A stretch of 64,000 nucleotides of DNA, from assembly GCF_014287675.1 (NCBI RefSeq), contig NZ_JACOPQ010000019.1, positions 1-64,000 on the forward strand, in the 5' to 3' direction. Shown piece after piece: positions 34,248-42,705 of this stretch (position 1 is the stretch's first letter; every line of letters begins with the position of its first letter). Made by a program: the position numbers and the translations under genes. The notes beneath the pieces are model-generated. The model saw only the letters and a program-made list of their open reading frames with translations. It did no database searches and had not been told where the DNA came from. The stretch comes from Lawsonibacter faecis (lineage in GTDB: Bacteria > Bacillota > Clostridia > Oscillospirales > Oscillospiraceae).

Positions 34248-35324
34248 CTACAGCACCTCTTTCAGCGCGGAAATCAATCTCTCGTTCTCACCGTGGGGCC
34301 TGACCGCGATCCGGTAGAAGTCCGGGCCCAGCCCCTCATAGTTGGCGCAGGAGCGGACCAAAATGCCCCGCTCCAGCAGCCTTTCCTTCAAATCGGCCCT
34401 GCCGGGGGCCTGAAAGAGCAGATAATTGGCCTCCCCGGGCCAGATTTTGAGGTTCAGGGCGCACATCTGCTCCAGAAGCCAGCTCCGCTCCGTCTGAATG
34501 AGCTTTCGCGCCTCCTCCGGCCACCGGGGACAGCCCATGGCCGCAATCCCCGCCGCCTGGGCCGCGCCGGAGACGCTCCAGGGCTGGCCGCAGAGGGACA
34601 GCCGCTCCAGAAGGGCCCCGTCGGCACTGAGGCAGTACCCCAGCCGCAGGCCGGGGATGGCGTAGCTCTTGGTGAAGGCCCGCAGGAGCAGCAGACGGGG
34701 ATTTTCCGCCAGCCTGGGGGCCAGCCCCGGCCCCGCGCCGTCAGACAGGCTCAAAAAGCACTCGTCCACCACCAGAAGGATGCGGTTTTCCCCGCATTGA
34801 TGCAGAATCTGCTCCATAAGCGGGGCCTTCACCCTTCTTCCCGTGGGGTTATTGGGGCTGCAGAGGAAAAACACGTCCAAACCGGGGGTCAGCTCTTCTA
34901 AAACCCGCTCCGTGAGGTCAAAATTCTCTTTGGCGTACAGCCGGTGGGAGAACACCTGCGTGCCCACGGCGCCCAGGGCCTGGGCGTACTCGGAGAAGGT
35001 GGGGGCGGTTACCAGCGCACGGGCGGGCCGCAGGGCGATGGCCAGCCGGAAGATGAGGTCCGCCGCCCCGTTTCCGCAGAGAATCTGTCCCGGCTCCACG
35101 CGGTCGCGGGCAGCGATGGCGGCGGTCAGCTCCCGGCAGAGGGGGTCGGGGTAGTGGACGCAGCCGTCCACCGCCGCCCTGGCCGCCGCGCGTACGGCCC
35201 CGGGCATCCCCAGGGGGTTCAGATTGGCAGAGAAGTCCAGTATCTCGCCCCCGTATCGGGCCTTTGCGGACAGGATATCGCCGCCGTGGGTATATTCCGC
35301 CAAACGAAACCGCCTCTTTTCCAT
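34248..35324 (-). CDS. cobD: Threonine-phosphate decarboxylase / aminotransferase (CobD type)
   Basis: 358 residues of PLP fold type I. In Salmonella-type naming CobD decarboxylates L-threonine phosphate to aminopropanol phosphate, the linker of cobalamin. YTHGGDILSAKARYG, DFSANLNPLGMP, FLCSPNNPTGRR, VVDECFLSL and the PLP lysine in RAFTKSYAIPGLRLGYCL are typical. The start overlaps the cbiB stop by one base (TAATG), and cbiB uses its product, which supports the role over histidinol-phosphate aminotransferase. Confidence 0.92.
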   Translation of the reverse strand: MEKRRFRLAEYTHGGDILSAKARYGGEILDFSANLNPLGMPGAVRAAARAAVDGCVHYPDPLCRELTAAIAARDRVEPGQILCGNGAADLIFRLAIALRPARALVTAPTFSEYAQALGAVGTQVFSHRLYAKENFDLTERVLEELTPGLDVFFLCSPNNPTGRRVKAPLMEQILHQCGENRILLVVDECFLSLSDGAGPGLAPRLAENPRLLLLRAFTKSYAIPGLRLGYCLSADGALLERLSLCGQPWSVSGAAQAAGIAAMGCPRWPEEARKLIQTERSWLLEQMCALNLKIWPGEANYLLFQAPGRADLKERLLERGILVRSCANYEGLGPDFYRIAVRPHGENERLISALKEVL

Positions 35325-36295
35325 TAAAACAGACTCAGAATCAGCGGTACTCCGCAGAAGAGCACCAGGGACACGAAAGCCGTGGCGTACAGAAGCCGGT
35401 TGGCCCGGACGATGTCCAGCGGCTCCACCGGATGGTCGCCGTCGCCGATGGTGGGCTTTTCCAGCCGCCTGCCGAAGTAGACAGCCGGACCGGCCAGCTG
35501 GATGTGCAGCGCTCCGGCGGCAGCCGCCTCGGTATGGGCCGAGTTGGGGGACTTGTGGTTCTTCCGGTCCCGCCGCATAATCCGCAGGGCATTGCGCCCG
35601 TCAAACCCGGCGAAGGCCGACGCGAAGCACATCAGCACCCCCGCCAGCCGGGCGGGGATGAAGTTGAGCACGTCGTCCCACCTGGCCGCGGCGCGTCCGA
35701 AGTACAGGTACCGGTCGTTCCGGTAGCCCACCATGGAGTCCATGGTGTTGGCCGCCTTGTAGAACATGCCCAGGGGCGCGCCGCCGAGGGCCAGGAAAAT
35801 CAGCGGCGCGATGACGCCGTCGGAGGCGTTCTCCGCCACGGTCTCCACCGCCGCCTTGGCCACCCCCGTCCCGTCCAGCCCATCGGTGTCCCGGCCCACA
35901 ATCATGGAGACGGCGCGGCGCGCCTCCTGGAGCGTGCCGTCCTTCAGCGCCCGGTAGACCTTCATGCTCTCGTCCCGGAGGGATTTGGTGGCCAGGAGCT
36001 GGTAGCAGATCAGGGTCTCGGCGGCAAAAGCCAGCCAGACGGAGAGCTGCCCGCACAGCCGGATGACCAGCCAGGTAAAGAGCGTGGAGACGCCCAGCAC
36101 CAGCGCCACCAGCACACCCCCGCCCAGCAGCTCCCCGGACGGACTCTTGGGAAAGATTTTGCGCAGGCCCTTTTCCAGGAGGGAGATCAGCGCCCCAATG
36201 GCCCGGACCGGGTGGGGCAGCCAATGTGGGTCGCCGACGATGAGGTCCAGGCAGAAGCCCAGCAGCAGGGCAAACAGCCGCATGGAAAGCGTCAT
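35324..36295 (-). CDS. cbiB: Adenosylcobinamide-phosphate synthase (membrane)
   Basis: 323 residues with several membrane segments. CbiB attaches aminopropanol (phosphate) to adenosylcobyric acid. Family marks: FCLDLIVGDPHWLPHPVRAIG, VGRDTDGLDGTGVAKAAVET, VAENASDGVIAPLIF, YKAANTMDSMVGYRNDRYL and SPNSAHTEAAAAGAL. Its start overlaps the cobC gene by 4 nt (ATGA type) and its stop overlaps cobD. Confidence 0.95.
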   Translation of the reverse strand: MTLSMRLFALLLGFCLDLIVGDPHWLPHPVRAIGALISLLEKGLRKIFPKSPSGELLGGGVLVALVLGVSTLFTWLVIRLCGQLSVWLAFAAETLICYQLLATKSLRDESMKVYRALKDGTLQEARRAVSMIVGRDTDGLDGTGVAKAAVETVAENASDGVIAPLIFLALGGAPLGMFYKAANTMDSMVGYRNDRYLYFGRAAARWDDVLNFIPARLAGVLMCFASAFAGFDGRNALRIMRRDRKNHKSPNSAHTEAAAAGALHIQLAGPAVYFGRRLEKPTIGDGDHPVEPLDIVRANRLLYATAFVSLVLFCGVPLILSLF

Positions 36296-36873
36296 TCCCT
36301 CACCTTCCCCACCGCGCCGGTGACGGTCAGCGTCAGCGGCGCGGCCGTCAGCTCCGCACGGTAGCCCCCGCAGTTTTCAAAGAGCCAGTCGTAATAGGCC
36401 CGCCTGGGGACGCCGAACTGGGAGAGCATGCTCATAAAGAGGCCCCCGTGGGCCACGACGCCAGCCCGTTTCCAGCCCCTGGCGGCGCAGTCCCGCGCGA
36501 TCTCCTCCAGGGCCGCGGCCGCCCGGCGGTTGCAGTTCTCAATGGGCTCGCCGACGGACAGCTCGCCGCTGAGCCACCGCCGGTATACCGGGTCGTCCTG
36601 GAGCTCGGCGTGGCACTTGCCCTCGTAGGGGCCGAAGTCGGTCTCCCGCAGGTTGGGGACGGTGGTCCGCGCCACGCCCTCCCAGAGGAGGCCGGCGGTC
36701 TGCTGGCAGCGCGTCAGGGGGCTGACATAGAGGTGCTCCACGGGCGGAAGGGTGGGCGCCACCGCTCTGGCCAGCGCCTCCCCCTGGGGCGCCAGGGGCT
36801 GATCCAGGCTGCCCACGAAGCGGCGCTCCAGGTTGCCGGGGGTCATCCCGTGGCGAATCAGTATCAATTCCAT
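36292..36873 (-). CDS. cobC: Histidine phosphatase, alpha-ribazole phosphatase-like
   Basis: 193 residues with the phosphoglycerate-mutase-type LIRHGMTPGNLE motif, the second arginine in VSPLTRCQQTA, ETDFGPYEGK and VVAHGGLFMSML. In this setting it most likely removes phosphate from alpha-ribazole phosphate or from adenosylcobalamin phosphate. The SD AAAGGAG is 7 nt before ATG 36873. The cobU-like gene ends 10 nt inside its start region, showing tight coupling. Confidence 0.88.
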   Translation of the reverse strand: MELILIRHGMTPGNLERRFVGSLDQPLAPQGEALARAVAPTLPPVEHLYVSPLTRCQQTAGLLWEGVARTTVPNLRETDFGPYEGKCHAELQDDPVYRRWLSGELSVGEPIENCNRRAAAALEEIARDCAARGWKRAGVVAHGGLFMSMLSQFGVPRRAYYDWLFENCGGYRAELTAAPLTLTVTGAVGKVRE

Positions 36874-37232
36874 GGAAGTTCTCCTTTCAGGGGGCTGGGA
36901 AGGCCGCAGAACACGCGCACCACGCGGTCCGCCCGCCGGGCCAGATGGCAGCAGAGGCGGCCCACCGCCTCCCGCCAGGCCCGGTCGGCCTTGTCGATGG
37001 GGACCACGCCGCAGCCCACCTCGTCGCAGACGATAATGACGTCCGGGTTGGCCGCCAGGAGGCCCTCCAGGCCGGTATCCGGATGGAGGCGCATCCAGCG
37101 CTCCAAATCGTCAAAAATCGGCTTATGTTCGGCTGTTCCGGGGTCGCGGGCCACATCCTCCGGGGAGAGGCCGGTTTTTTCGAGAATATAGGCCAATTTC
37201 CCCTGATTTGCTCCGCCGATAACGAGAATCAC
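36864..37232 (-). CDS. Short CobU-like protein
   Basis: 122 residues, about two thirds of normal CobU. It begins with a nucleotide-binding loop GGANQGKLAY (Gly-rich, but Leu instead of Ser/Thr after Lys) and has the CobU C-terminal signature CDEVGCGVVPIDKADR, followed by AVGRLCCHLARRADRVVRVF and CGLPSPLKG. CobU phosphorylates and guanylylates cobinamide; this version lacks the middle segment with the guanylylated histidine. GTG 37232 overlaps the cobS stop (GTGA). A second, complementary CobU homologue is encoded at 38048. It may be a subunit or a kinase-only form. Confidence 0.75.
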   Translation of the reverse strand: MILVIGGANQGKLAYILEKTGLSPEDVARDPGTAEHKPIFDDLERWMRLHPDTGLEGLLAANPDVIIVCDEVGCGVVPIDKADRAWREAVGRLCCHLARRADRVVRVFCGLPSPLKGELPWN

Positions 37233-37996
37233 AGCAAGACCACCGCCTTTTGGCCCAGAATCACGGCCAGGACTATGGCGCACTCGCAGATTTGGAGGAA
37301 AAAGCCCGCCAAATCCCCGGTAATGCCGCCGAACTGGCGGCGGGACATACGGATATAGTAGAGGAAGCTCAGCGCGGCCCCGATGAGGGAGGCGGTCCCC
37401 GTCCAGGGGTCCAGCGCCACCATCAGCACCGCGCAGACTCCCAGCCAGAGGCCCAGGATTATCCTGGCCCTGGAGGCGTCCATGGGCTGGGTAAAGGTTG
37501 CCAGCAGGCCGGAGCCCCGGGCGTTGGGCTGGGTCACCGCCGCCAGGCCCGAGAGTCCTCGGGAGAGGACCGGCCCCAGGGCCAGCACCAGGGCCGCCCT
37601 GTCCGTGGGCAGGACCTCGCACCAGGCGGCGAAGAACAGGAGCAGATAGACCGTGCAGCAGATGATGGCGAAGGCCCCGGTGTGGGAGTCCTTTAAAATC
37701 TCCAGCTTGCGCGCCCTGTCCTGGTGGGAGCCCAGGGCATCCGAGGTATCGCAGAAGCCGTCCAGATGGATGGCCCCGGAGACCGCGATGGGGATGAGCA
37801 GGGAGACCGCCCCCCGGAGGAAGGGGCCGATGCCCAGCGCGGCGCAGAGGAGGAACCAGCCGTACAGCAGCGCCCCGATGACAACGCCGATGACCGGGAA
37901 CCAGCACAGCGCCCAGGAGAGGCTCTTTTTGTCCCACTCCACGCTCGGCGCGGGGAGCTTGGAGTACATGGCGAGGGCGATGAACAGGCTTTTCAT
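37229..37996 (-). CDS. cobS: Adenosylcobinamide-GDP ribazoletransferase (cobalamin synthase)
   Basis: 255-residue membrane protein that joins adenosylcobinamide-GDP and alpha-ribazole (EC 2.7.8.26). The conserved motif GAIHLDGFCDTSDALGSHQDR holds the acidic metal-binding residues; KDSHTGAFAIICC and RMSRRQFGGITGDLAGF are further family blocks. About six hydrophobic segments. ATG 37996 has AAAGGAGG 7 nt upstream. It sits between the two CobU-like genes. Confidence 0.95.
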   Translation of the reverse strand: MKSLFIALAMYSKLPAPSVEWDKKSLSWALCWFPVIGVVIGALLYGWFLLCAALGIGPFLRGAVSLLIPIAVSGAIHLDGFCDTSDALGSHQDRARKLEILKDSHTGAFAIICCTVYLLLFFAAWCEVLPTDRAALVLALGPVLSRGLSGLAAVTQPNARGSGLLATFTQPMDASRARIILGLWLGVCAVLMVALDPWTGTASLIGAALSFLYYIRMSRRQFGGITGDLAGFFLQICECAIVLAVILGQKAVVLL

Positions 37997-38047
37997 GGCG
38001 GGGCCTCCTTTGGGGATGGAAGTTCGGGCGCGCCGGTCCGGCGCGCC

Positions 38048-38560
38048 CTACGGCTTGTGCCGGACGGGGATGCCGCAGACCACCTCGTATACCGCGCCGG
38101 CCCGGCGGGCCAGGGCGCGGGAGAGTGCGGCCAGGAGGGCGAGGTAGGCGGCGGTCTCGCCGTCATAGGCGACGCCGTCGGAATAGACTTCGCCGGTGAC
38201 CACCACAAGAAGCTCCGCTGCGCAGATCAGGCGGTCCAGCGCGGCGAGGATGCGCCCCTCGGCCCCGCCGGGGCCGGCGGGGCCGAAAAACTCGTTGGCC
38301 GCCAGGTTGGGCAGGTCCTCCAGCAGGACGGCGGGGGCGGGCGGCAGGGTCAGGGGACTGTCCGCGAAGGGGAGCTCCACCGTTGTGAAGCCCTTATCCG
38401 CCCGCATGGCGCGGTGGCGCTCCACGCGGGCCTCGCTCTCCTTGTCCCGCACCTGCATGGTGGCGAGGTAGACGCGGCTTACGAGGCCGCTTTGTACGAT
38501 CAGGCTCTCCGAAAAGGCGGATTTGCCGCTGGCGGAGCCGCCGGAGACCAGGATGAGCAT
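38048..38560 (-). CDS. cobU: CobU-family cobinamide kinase/guanylyltransferase, divergent
   Basis: 170 residues. The P-loop GGSASGKSAFSE (7-18) is intact, and ATMQVRDKESEARVERHRAM matches the CobU segment containing the guanylylated histidine. The C-terminal E-V-G-x-G-I-V-P motif is replaced by GEVYSDGVAYDGETAA, but CGIP is kept near the end. It probably activates adenosylcobinamide to its GDP form (EC 2.7.1.156/2.7.7.62). ATG 38560 is preferred (GAGGTG 7 nt upstream) over the GTG at 38569. The short CobU-like protein at 36864 carries the motif missing here. Confidence 0.82.
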   Translation of the reverse strand: MLILVSGGSASGKSAFSESLIVQSGLVSRVYLATMQVRDKESEARVERHRAMRADKGFTTVELPFADSPLTLPPAPAVLLEDLPNLAANEFFGPAGPGGAEGRILAALDRLICAAELLVVVTGEVYSDGVAYDGETAAYLALLAALSRALARRAGAVYEVVCGIPVRHKP

Positions 38561-38632
38561 AGGCGTCACCTCACGGGTTGGATTCGGACAGCCCCCTCCG
38601 CCAGCCCTTGGGGCCGGAGGGCGGCGGGGGCG

Positions 38633-39694
38633 TCAGGCCAGGGGGACGTAGGCGTCCATATTGATGCCGTCGAAGGTGGCCATCTCATTGTAGACGGCGA
38701 GGCCCATGTCGAGAAGGGGCATGACCGCCGCCGCGCCGGTGCCCTCGCCCAGGCACATATTGGCAAAGAGGAAGGGCGTGAGGCCCAGGGCCTCCACCAC
38801 CATGGCTCCCGCGGGCTCGTTGGAGGCGTGGCTGCCCAGCATATAATCCTTGGCTGCGGGGCAGATGGCCGCGGCGGCCAGGGCCGCGGCGGAGGAGATG
38901 AACCCGTCCACCAGGACCGGGATGTGGAAATACGCTCCGCCCAGGAAGACCCCCGCCAGGCCGCACAAGTCCAGGCCGCCCACCTTGGAGAGGACGTCCA
39001 CGCCGTCTGCGCTGTCGGGCCGGTTGAGGGCGACGGCCCGCTCAATGGCGTCCACCTTGCGGCGCAGGCCCTCGGAGGAGAGGCCCGCGCCCCGGCCCGT
39101 CACCTCGGAGGGCGACTTATGTAAGAGCACGGAGACGACGGCGCTGGAGGTGGTGGTATTGCCGATGCCCATCTCGCCGGTGCCCAGGAGGGTATACCCC
39201 TGCTCCTTGAGGGCGCGGACCACGTCGATGCCCACCTCAATGGCCCGGACGGCCTCCTCCCGGGTCATGGCGGGACCCTGGGTCATATTGGCGGTGCCCC
39301 GGCGGACGTTCCGCTGGAGGATCTTCTCCCCCTTGACGGGGACGGCCACGCCGATATCCACGGGGACGACCTCCGCCCCGGCCCGGCGGGCCATGCAGCA
39401 GACGCTGGTGTCCCCGGTGGACATATTCTCGGTGACAATGGCGGTGACCTCCTGGCCGGTCTGGGTGACTCCCTCGGCCACCACGCCGTTGTCGGCGCAC
39501 ATAACCACGACCGCCCGCTTGCCCAGATCCACCCTGGGGCTGCCCGTCATGCCCGCGATGCGGATGACGGCGTCCTCAAGAAGGCCCAGACTGCTCAGTG
39601 GATGGGCGACCGCGTCCCAGTGGGTCTTGGCCGCGGACATGGCGGCGCGGTCCGCCGGGGTGATGGATGAAACGACTTCGGAGAGAGTAAGCAT
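38633..39694 (-). CDS. cobT: Nicotinate-nucleotide-dimethylbenzimidazole phosphoribosyltransferase
   Basis: 353 residues (EC 2.4.2.21). It activates the lower-ligand base to alpha-ribazole phosphate. VVVMCADNGVVAEGVTQTG, LGTGEMGIGNTTTSSAV, GLDLCGLAGVFLGGA, DGFISSAAAL and GEGTGAAAVMPLLD (with the catalytic Glu) are all present. No dimethylbenzimidazole synthesis genes are in the window, so the lower base is unknown. ATG 39694 (MLTLSEVV) follows AGAGGGG; the longer upstream frame has no site. Confidence 0.96.
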   Translation of the reverse strand: MLTLSEVVSSITPADRAAMSAAKTHWDAVAHPLSSLGLLEDAVIRIAGMTGSPRVDLGKRAVVVMCADNGVVAEGVTQTGQEVTAIVTENMSTGDTSVCCMARRAGAEVVPVDIGVAVPVKGEKILQRNVRRGTANMTQGPAMTREEAVRAIEVGIDVVRALKEQGYTLLGTGEMGIGNTTTSSAVVSVLLHKSPSEVTGRGAGLSSEGLRRKVDAIERAVALNRPDSADGVDVLSKVGGLDLCGLAGVFLGGAYFHIPVLVDGFISSAAALAAAAICPAAKDYMLGSHASNEPAGAMVVEALGLTPFLFANMCLGEGTGAAAVMPLLDMGLAVYNEMATFDGINMDAYVPLA

Positions 39695-39773
39695 ACGAAT
39701 AACCCCTCTTTTTTGATTGATTTGCGCGGGGAAGCGGCGGCGGAAAAGACGGCCGACAATTTGTGAATCGCTT

Positions 39774-41420
39774 CTACAGCGGCGTGCCGTACTGTGCGCA
39801 GGCGGCCACAAAGCGGCGGGCGGCGGCGGGAATGCCGCAGAAGTGGAAATGGGGAAAGCCAGCATAGAGGGTGGGCGTCGCGTAGGCGCAGGGCCAGGAG
39901 CGGGAGGACTGGGGCTTTTGGGCGAGGAACGCCTCGCCGGGGTCCTCGCTCTCCCAGTAGTGGAACTCGTGGGCGGGGAGAGATTCCCCCCTGGCGCAGA
40001 GGAGATTGTCCGCCGATGCGCTCAGGGAGACGTACCCGAAGCGGCTGAGGCGGCGGGTGCGGTAGGCGCGGTGGGGGAAATACCCGGCCATGGGGTAATT
40101 CTGTCCGTCGGCCCCCTCCAGTTCGGCGTGCAGATAGAGAAAGCCGCCGCACTCGGCCACGGTGGGGACGCCCCGCTCAATGGCGGCGCGGAGGCTGGCG
40201 CGCATGGATGCGTTTGACGAGAGCTCCTTCGCGTAGAGCTCCGGGTAGCCGCCGCCCAGGTAGATGCCCCGGGTGCCGGCGGGGAGGTCCCCGTCGCTCA
40301 GGGGGGAGAACTCCACCAGCTCCGCGCCCAATTGCTCCAAAAGCCGCAGGCCGTCGGCATAGTAAAAGCAAAAGGCGCGGTCCCGGGCCACGGCGATGCG
40401 GGGACGGGGGACGGGTCTCCCCCGTCCGGCTCCGACGGCATTTCCCCCCTTGGGGGGAGCGGCGGGAGGAGCGCCCTCTCCCGCAGGGCGTTCCGAGAAG
40501 AGCGGACTTTGACCCCCGGGGTCCCCGCAAGGCCCCTGGGGCTTTGTGGGGGGGAGGAGGGGCAAGGAAGCGGAGAGAGGAGCGCCCTCCCCCGCAGGGC
40601 GTTCCGAGAAGAGCGGACTTTGACCCCCGGGGTCCCCGCAAAGCCCCTGGGGCTTTGTGGGGGGGAGGAGGGGCAAGGAAGCGGAGAGAGGAGCGCCCTC
40701 CCCCGCAGGGCGTTCCGAGAAGAGCGGACTTTGACCCGACGACGCGAGCGCCAAAAGGCCGTCGATATCCAGGGTCTGCTCGGCCTGGCGGGACAGGCGG
40801 CGCAGCTTTTCCTTCAGGTCCGCCACCTCGGCGGCGGTGACCAGTCCCAAGTGGCGGCTCTCCAGGGAGCAGTCGGGCAGGTTGGGAAGACAGCCGTAGA
40901 CCGTGATTCCCGTCTCCGCCTCTATCGCCGCCTTCAGGCGGGGGTAGAGCATGGGGGAGACGCGGTTTAAAATCACGCCCCGGATGTGGCTGTCGGGCCG
41001 GAAGGAGGCAAAGCCCTTCACCTCCGCCGCCGCTGAGAGTGCGCGGCCCCTGCCGTCCAGAACCAGCACGGCGGGGACGTCGGCGGCCCGGGCCAGGTCG
41101 TAGGCGCTGGCGTCGCTGGAGAGGGCCACGCCGTCATAGTACCCCATGACACCCTCGATGATGGACACGCCGCAGTCTTTGCCGTTCTCCCGGAGCAGGC
41201 GGCAGGCCTCCTCCTCCCCCAGCAAAAAGAGGTCCAGGTTGCGGCTCTTGGCGCCGATGACCTCACTGTGGAACATGGGGTCGATGTAGTCCGGGCCGCA
41301 TTTGAAGGCCGCCGGGTTCAGCCCCCGGTCCACAAGGGCCTGGAGGAGTGCGCAGGTGACGGTGGTCTTCCCTCCCCCGCTGGCGGCGGCGCAGAGGAGA
41401 AGCCTCGGCAGGGCGGTCAC
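39774..41420 (-). CDS. cbiA: Cobyrinate a,c-diamide synthase with repeat-encoded linker insertion
   Basis: 548 residues, about 90 more than usual. It amidates carboxyls a and c of cobyrinic acid (EC 6.3.5.11). The N-terminal ATPase domain has ASGGGKTTVTCALLQAL, FKCGPDYIDPMFH and EGVMGYYDG; the C-terminal amidotransferase domain begins RIAVARDRAFCFYYADGLRL, with AECGGFLYL (nucleophile Cys) and EFHYWE. Between them lies an insertion of 37-residue repeats (GQSPLFSERPAGEGAPLSAS and following) encoded by 111-bp DNA repeats; it keeps the frame. Start is GTG 41420, overlapping the cbiET stop. Confidence 0.94.
   Translation of the reverse strand: MTALPRLLLCAAASGGGKTTVTCALLQALVDRGLNPAAFKCGPDYIDPMFHSEVIGAKSRNLDLFLLGEEEACRLLRENGKDCGVSIIEGVMGYYDGVALSSDASAYDLARAADVPAVLVLDGRGRALSAAAEVKGFASFRPDSHIRGVILNRVSPMLYPRLKAAIEAETGITVYGCLPNLPDCSLESRHLGLVTAAEVADLKEKLRRLSRQAEQTLDIDGLLALASSGQSPLFSERPAGEGAPLSASLPLLPPTKPQGLCGDPGGQSPLFSERPAGEGAPLSASLPLLPPTKPQGPCGDPGGQSPLFSERPAGEGAPPAAPPKGGNAVGAGRGRPVPRPRIAVARDRAFCFYYADGLRLLEQLGAELVEFSPLSDGDLPAGTRGIYLGGGYPELYAKELSSNASMRASLRAAIERGVPTVAECGGFLYLHAELEGADGQNYPMAGYFPHRAYRTRRLSRFGYVSLSASADNLLCARGESLPAHEFHYWESEDPGEAFLAQKPQSSRSWPCAYATPTLYAGFPHFHFCGIPAAARRFVAACAQYGTPL
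40472..40737. repeat. 111-bp tandem repeat (about 2.4 copies) inside cbiA
   Basis: Copies start at 40472, 40583 and 40694 (partial) and differ at only a few bases. The unit contains the palindrome CAAAGCCCCAGGGGCTTTG (complete in the second copy) next to CGGGGACCCCGGGG, and a GAACGCCCT/AGGGCG stem. Because 111 is divisible by 3 the cbiA frame stays open. The stretch TCCCC-stem-CGGGGACCCCGG resembles the head of the repeats at 13894 and 62969. Confidence 0.92.
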
Positions 41421-42628
41421 CCCTGGCCCTCCCCGGAGATGATAAAGACCGGGTTCTGGGCGGTCATCATATGGTAGGTCCCCACGCTGCGGGCTTTGGT
41501 GACGGACACCTGGGCAATCTCCACGTTTTTAAGGCCCATGCCGTCAAAGAGGCGGGTGGCCTCGGCGAGGGTCTCCAGCGTCACGGCGGTGACCACCACC
41601 CTGGCGGCGGGGTTTTTGTCGAAGACGATACCCAGAATCTCCGCCATACTGCCGGAGGTGCCCCCCAGGAAGACCCGGTCGGGGGCGGGCAGGGGCTGGA
41701 GAGCCTCGGGTGCCTCCCCCGCCACCAATTTTAAATTGCCCGCGCCGAATTTGGCCTTGTTCTGGGCCATCAGCTCCAGGGCGGCCTGCTCCCGCTCCAC
41801 TGCGTAGACCTGGCCGTCCGGGACAGCCAGGGCCCCCTGGATGGATACCGACCCGGTACCCGCGCCCACATCCCAGAGGATGTGGTGGGAGTAGAGATGG
41901 AGCTTGGAGAGGGCCAGGGTGCGCACCTCCTCCTTGGTCATGGGCGCGTCGCCCCGGAGAAAGTCGTCGTCGGAGATGCCGGGGACGGCCACGCCCGTGC
42001 GGACCGGGGCGGGGTTTGCCACCAGCATGACGGCCAGGGAGTCGAAGTCCTTCCGGGCGAGGTCGGCGGCGGTGCCGTAGGAAACCGCCTCGTCGGGGTA
42101 GGAGAGCCGCTCCCCCACCCAGACCGCCAGCTCCCCCATGCCCCGCTCGGCAAGCTCGGCGCAGATGTCCTGGGCGCGGTTATCGCCGCCGGTGAGGAGG
42201 AAGGTCTTGCCGTGGGACCGGACCGCCCCCACGCAGTCGCAGGAGCGGCCGTGGGCGCTGACGATGTGGACGTCCTGCCAGGCGGTGCAGATCCGGGCGC
42301 AGAAGTAGGACAGGGAGCTGATTCCGGGAATGGAGAGGACCTCGTAGTCGGCGAGGAGGGCATAGAGGCCCCTGGCCCCGCTGTAGAAGCCCACGTCCCC
42401 GGAGAGGAGCACGCCCGAGGTGGTCCCCTCCGGCATCTCCCCAATCTTGGCGGCGATGTCCGCCGCCGCAATGAGGGGGGCAAGCTCCTTCCCGCTGTGG
42501 ATATACGGCTCCACCAGGCGGGTGGCCCCCAGGAGGAGGTCGCACTCCTCAATGGCGGCGGACGCCTCCGCCGTCAGGGTTTCCGGGTTGCCCATGCCCA
42601 TGCCGATGAGATAGACGCGGCCTTTCAT
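41417..42628 (-). CDS. cbiET: Fused precorrin-6B methyltransferase CbiE-CbiT
   Basis: 403 residues. Residues 1 to about 205 (YLIGMGMGNPETLTAEA, LLSGDVGFYSGAR, SIPGISSLSYFCAR) form CbiE, the C5 methyltransferase. From about 215 CbiT follows: MTKEEVRTLALSKLHL and LWDVGAGTGSVSIQGAL, a classical SAM Rossmann motif, for C15 methylation and C12 decarboxylation. The fusion equals aerobic CobL in layout. The SD GGAGG is 7 nt before ATG 42628; its stop overlaps the cbiA start. Confidence 0.95.
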   Translation of the reverse strand: MKGRVYLIGMGMGNPETLTAEASAAIEECDLLLGATRLVEPYIHSGKELAPLIAAADIAAKIGEMPEGTTSGVLLSGDVGFYSGARGLYALLADYEVLSIPGISSLSYFCARICTAWQDVHIVSAHGRSCDCVGAVRSHGKTFLLTGGDNRAQDICAELAERGMGELAVWVGERLSYPDEAVSYGTAADLARKDFDSLAVMLVANPAPVRTGVAVPGISDDDFLRGDAPMTKEEVRTLALSKLHLYSHHILWDVGAGTGSVSIQGALAVPDGQVYAVEREQAALELMAQNKAKFGAGNLKLVAGEAPEALQPLPAPDRVFLGGTSGSMAEILGIVFDKNPAARVVVTAVTLETLAEATRLFDGMGLKNVEIAQVSVTKARSVGTYHMMTAQNPVFIISGEGQG

Positions 42629-42705
42629 ACGATTGCCTCCAAATTGATGTTTTTCTGTCCTGCGGCGCAGGGGACGGGGATGCGCGGGGCGGAGCAGCCG
42701 CGCCC

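Noticed and set aside
40472..40737. CRISPR array
   Set aside because: The repeats are contiguous 111-bp units without unique spacers and lie inside an open, conserved gene. No other regular repeat-spacer pattern is seen in the window.
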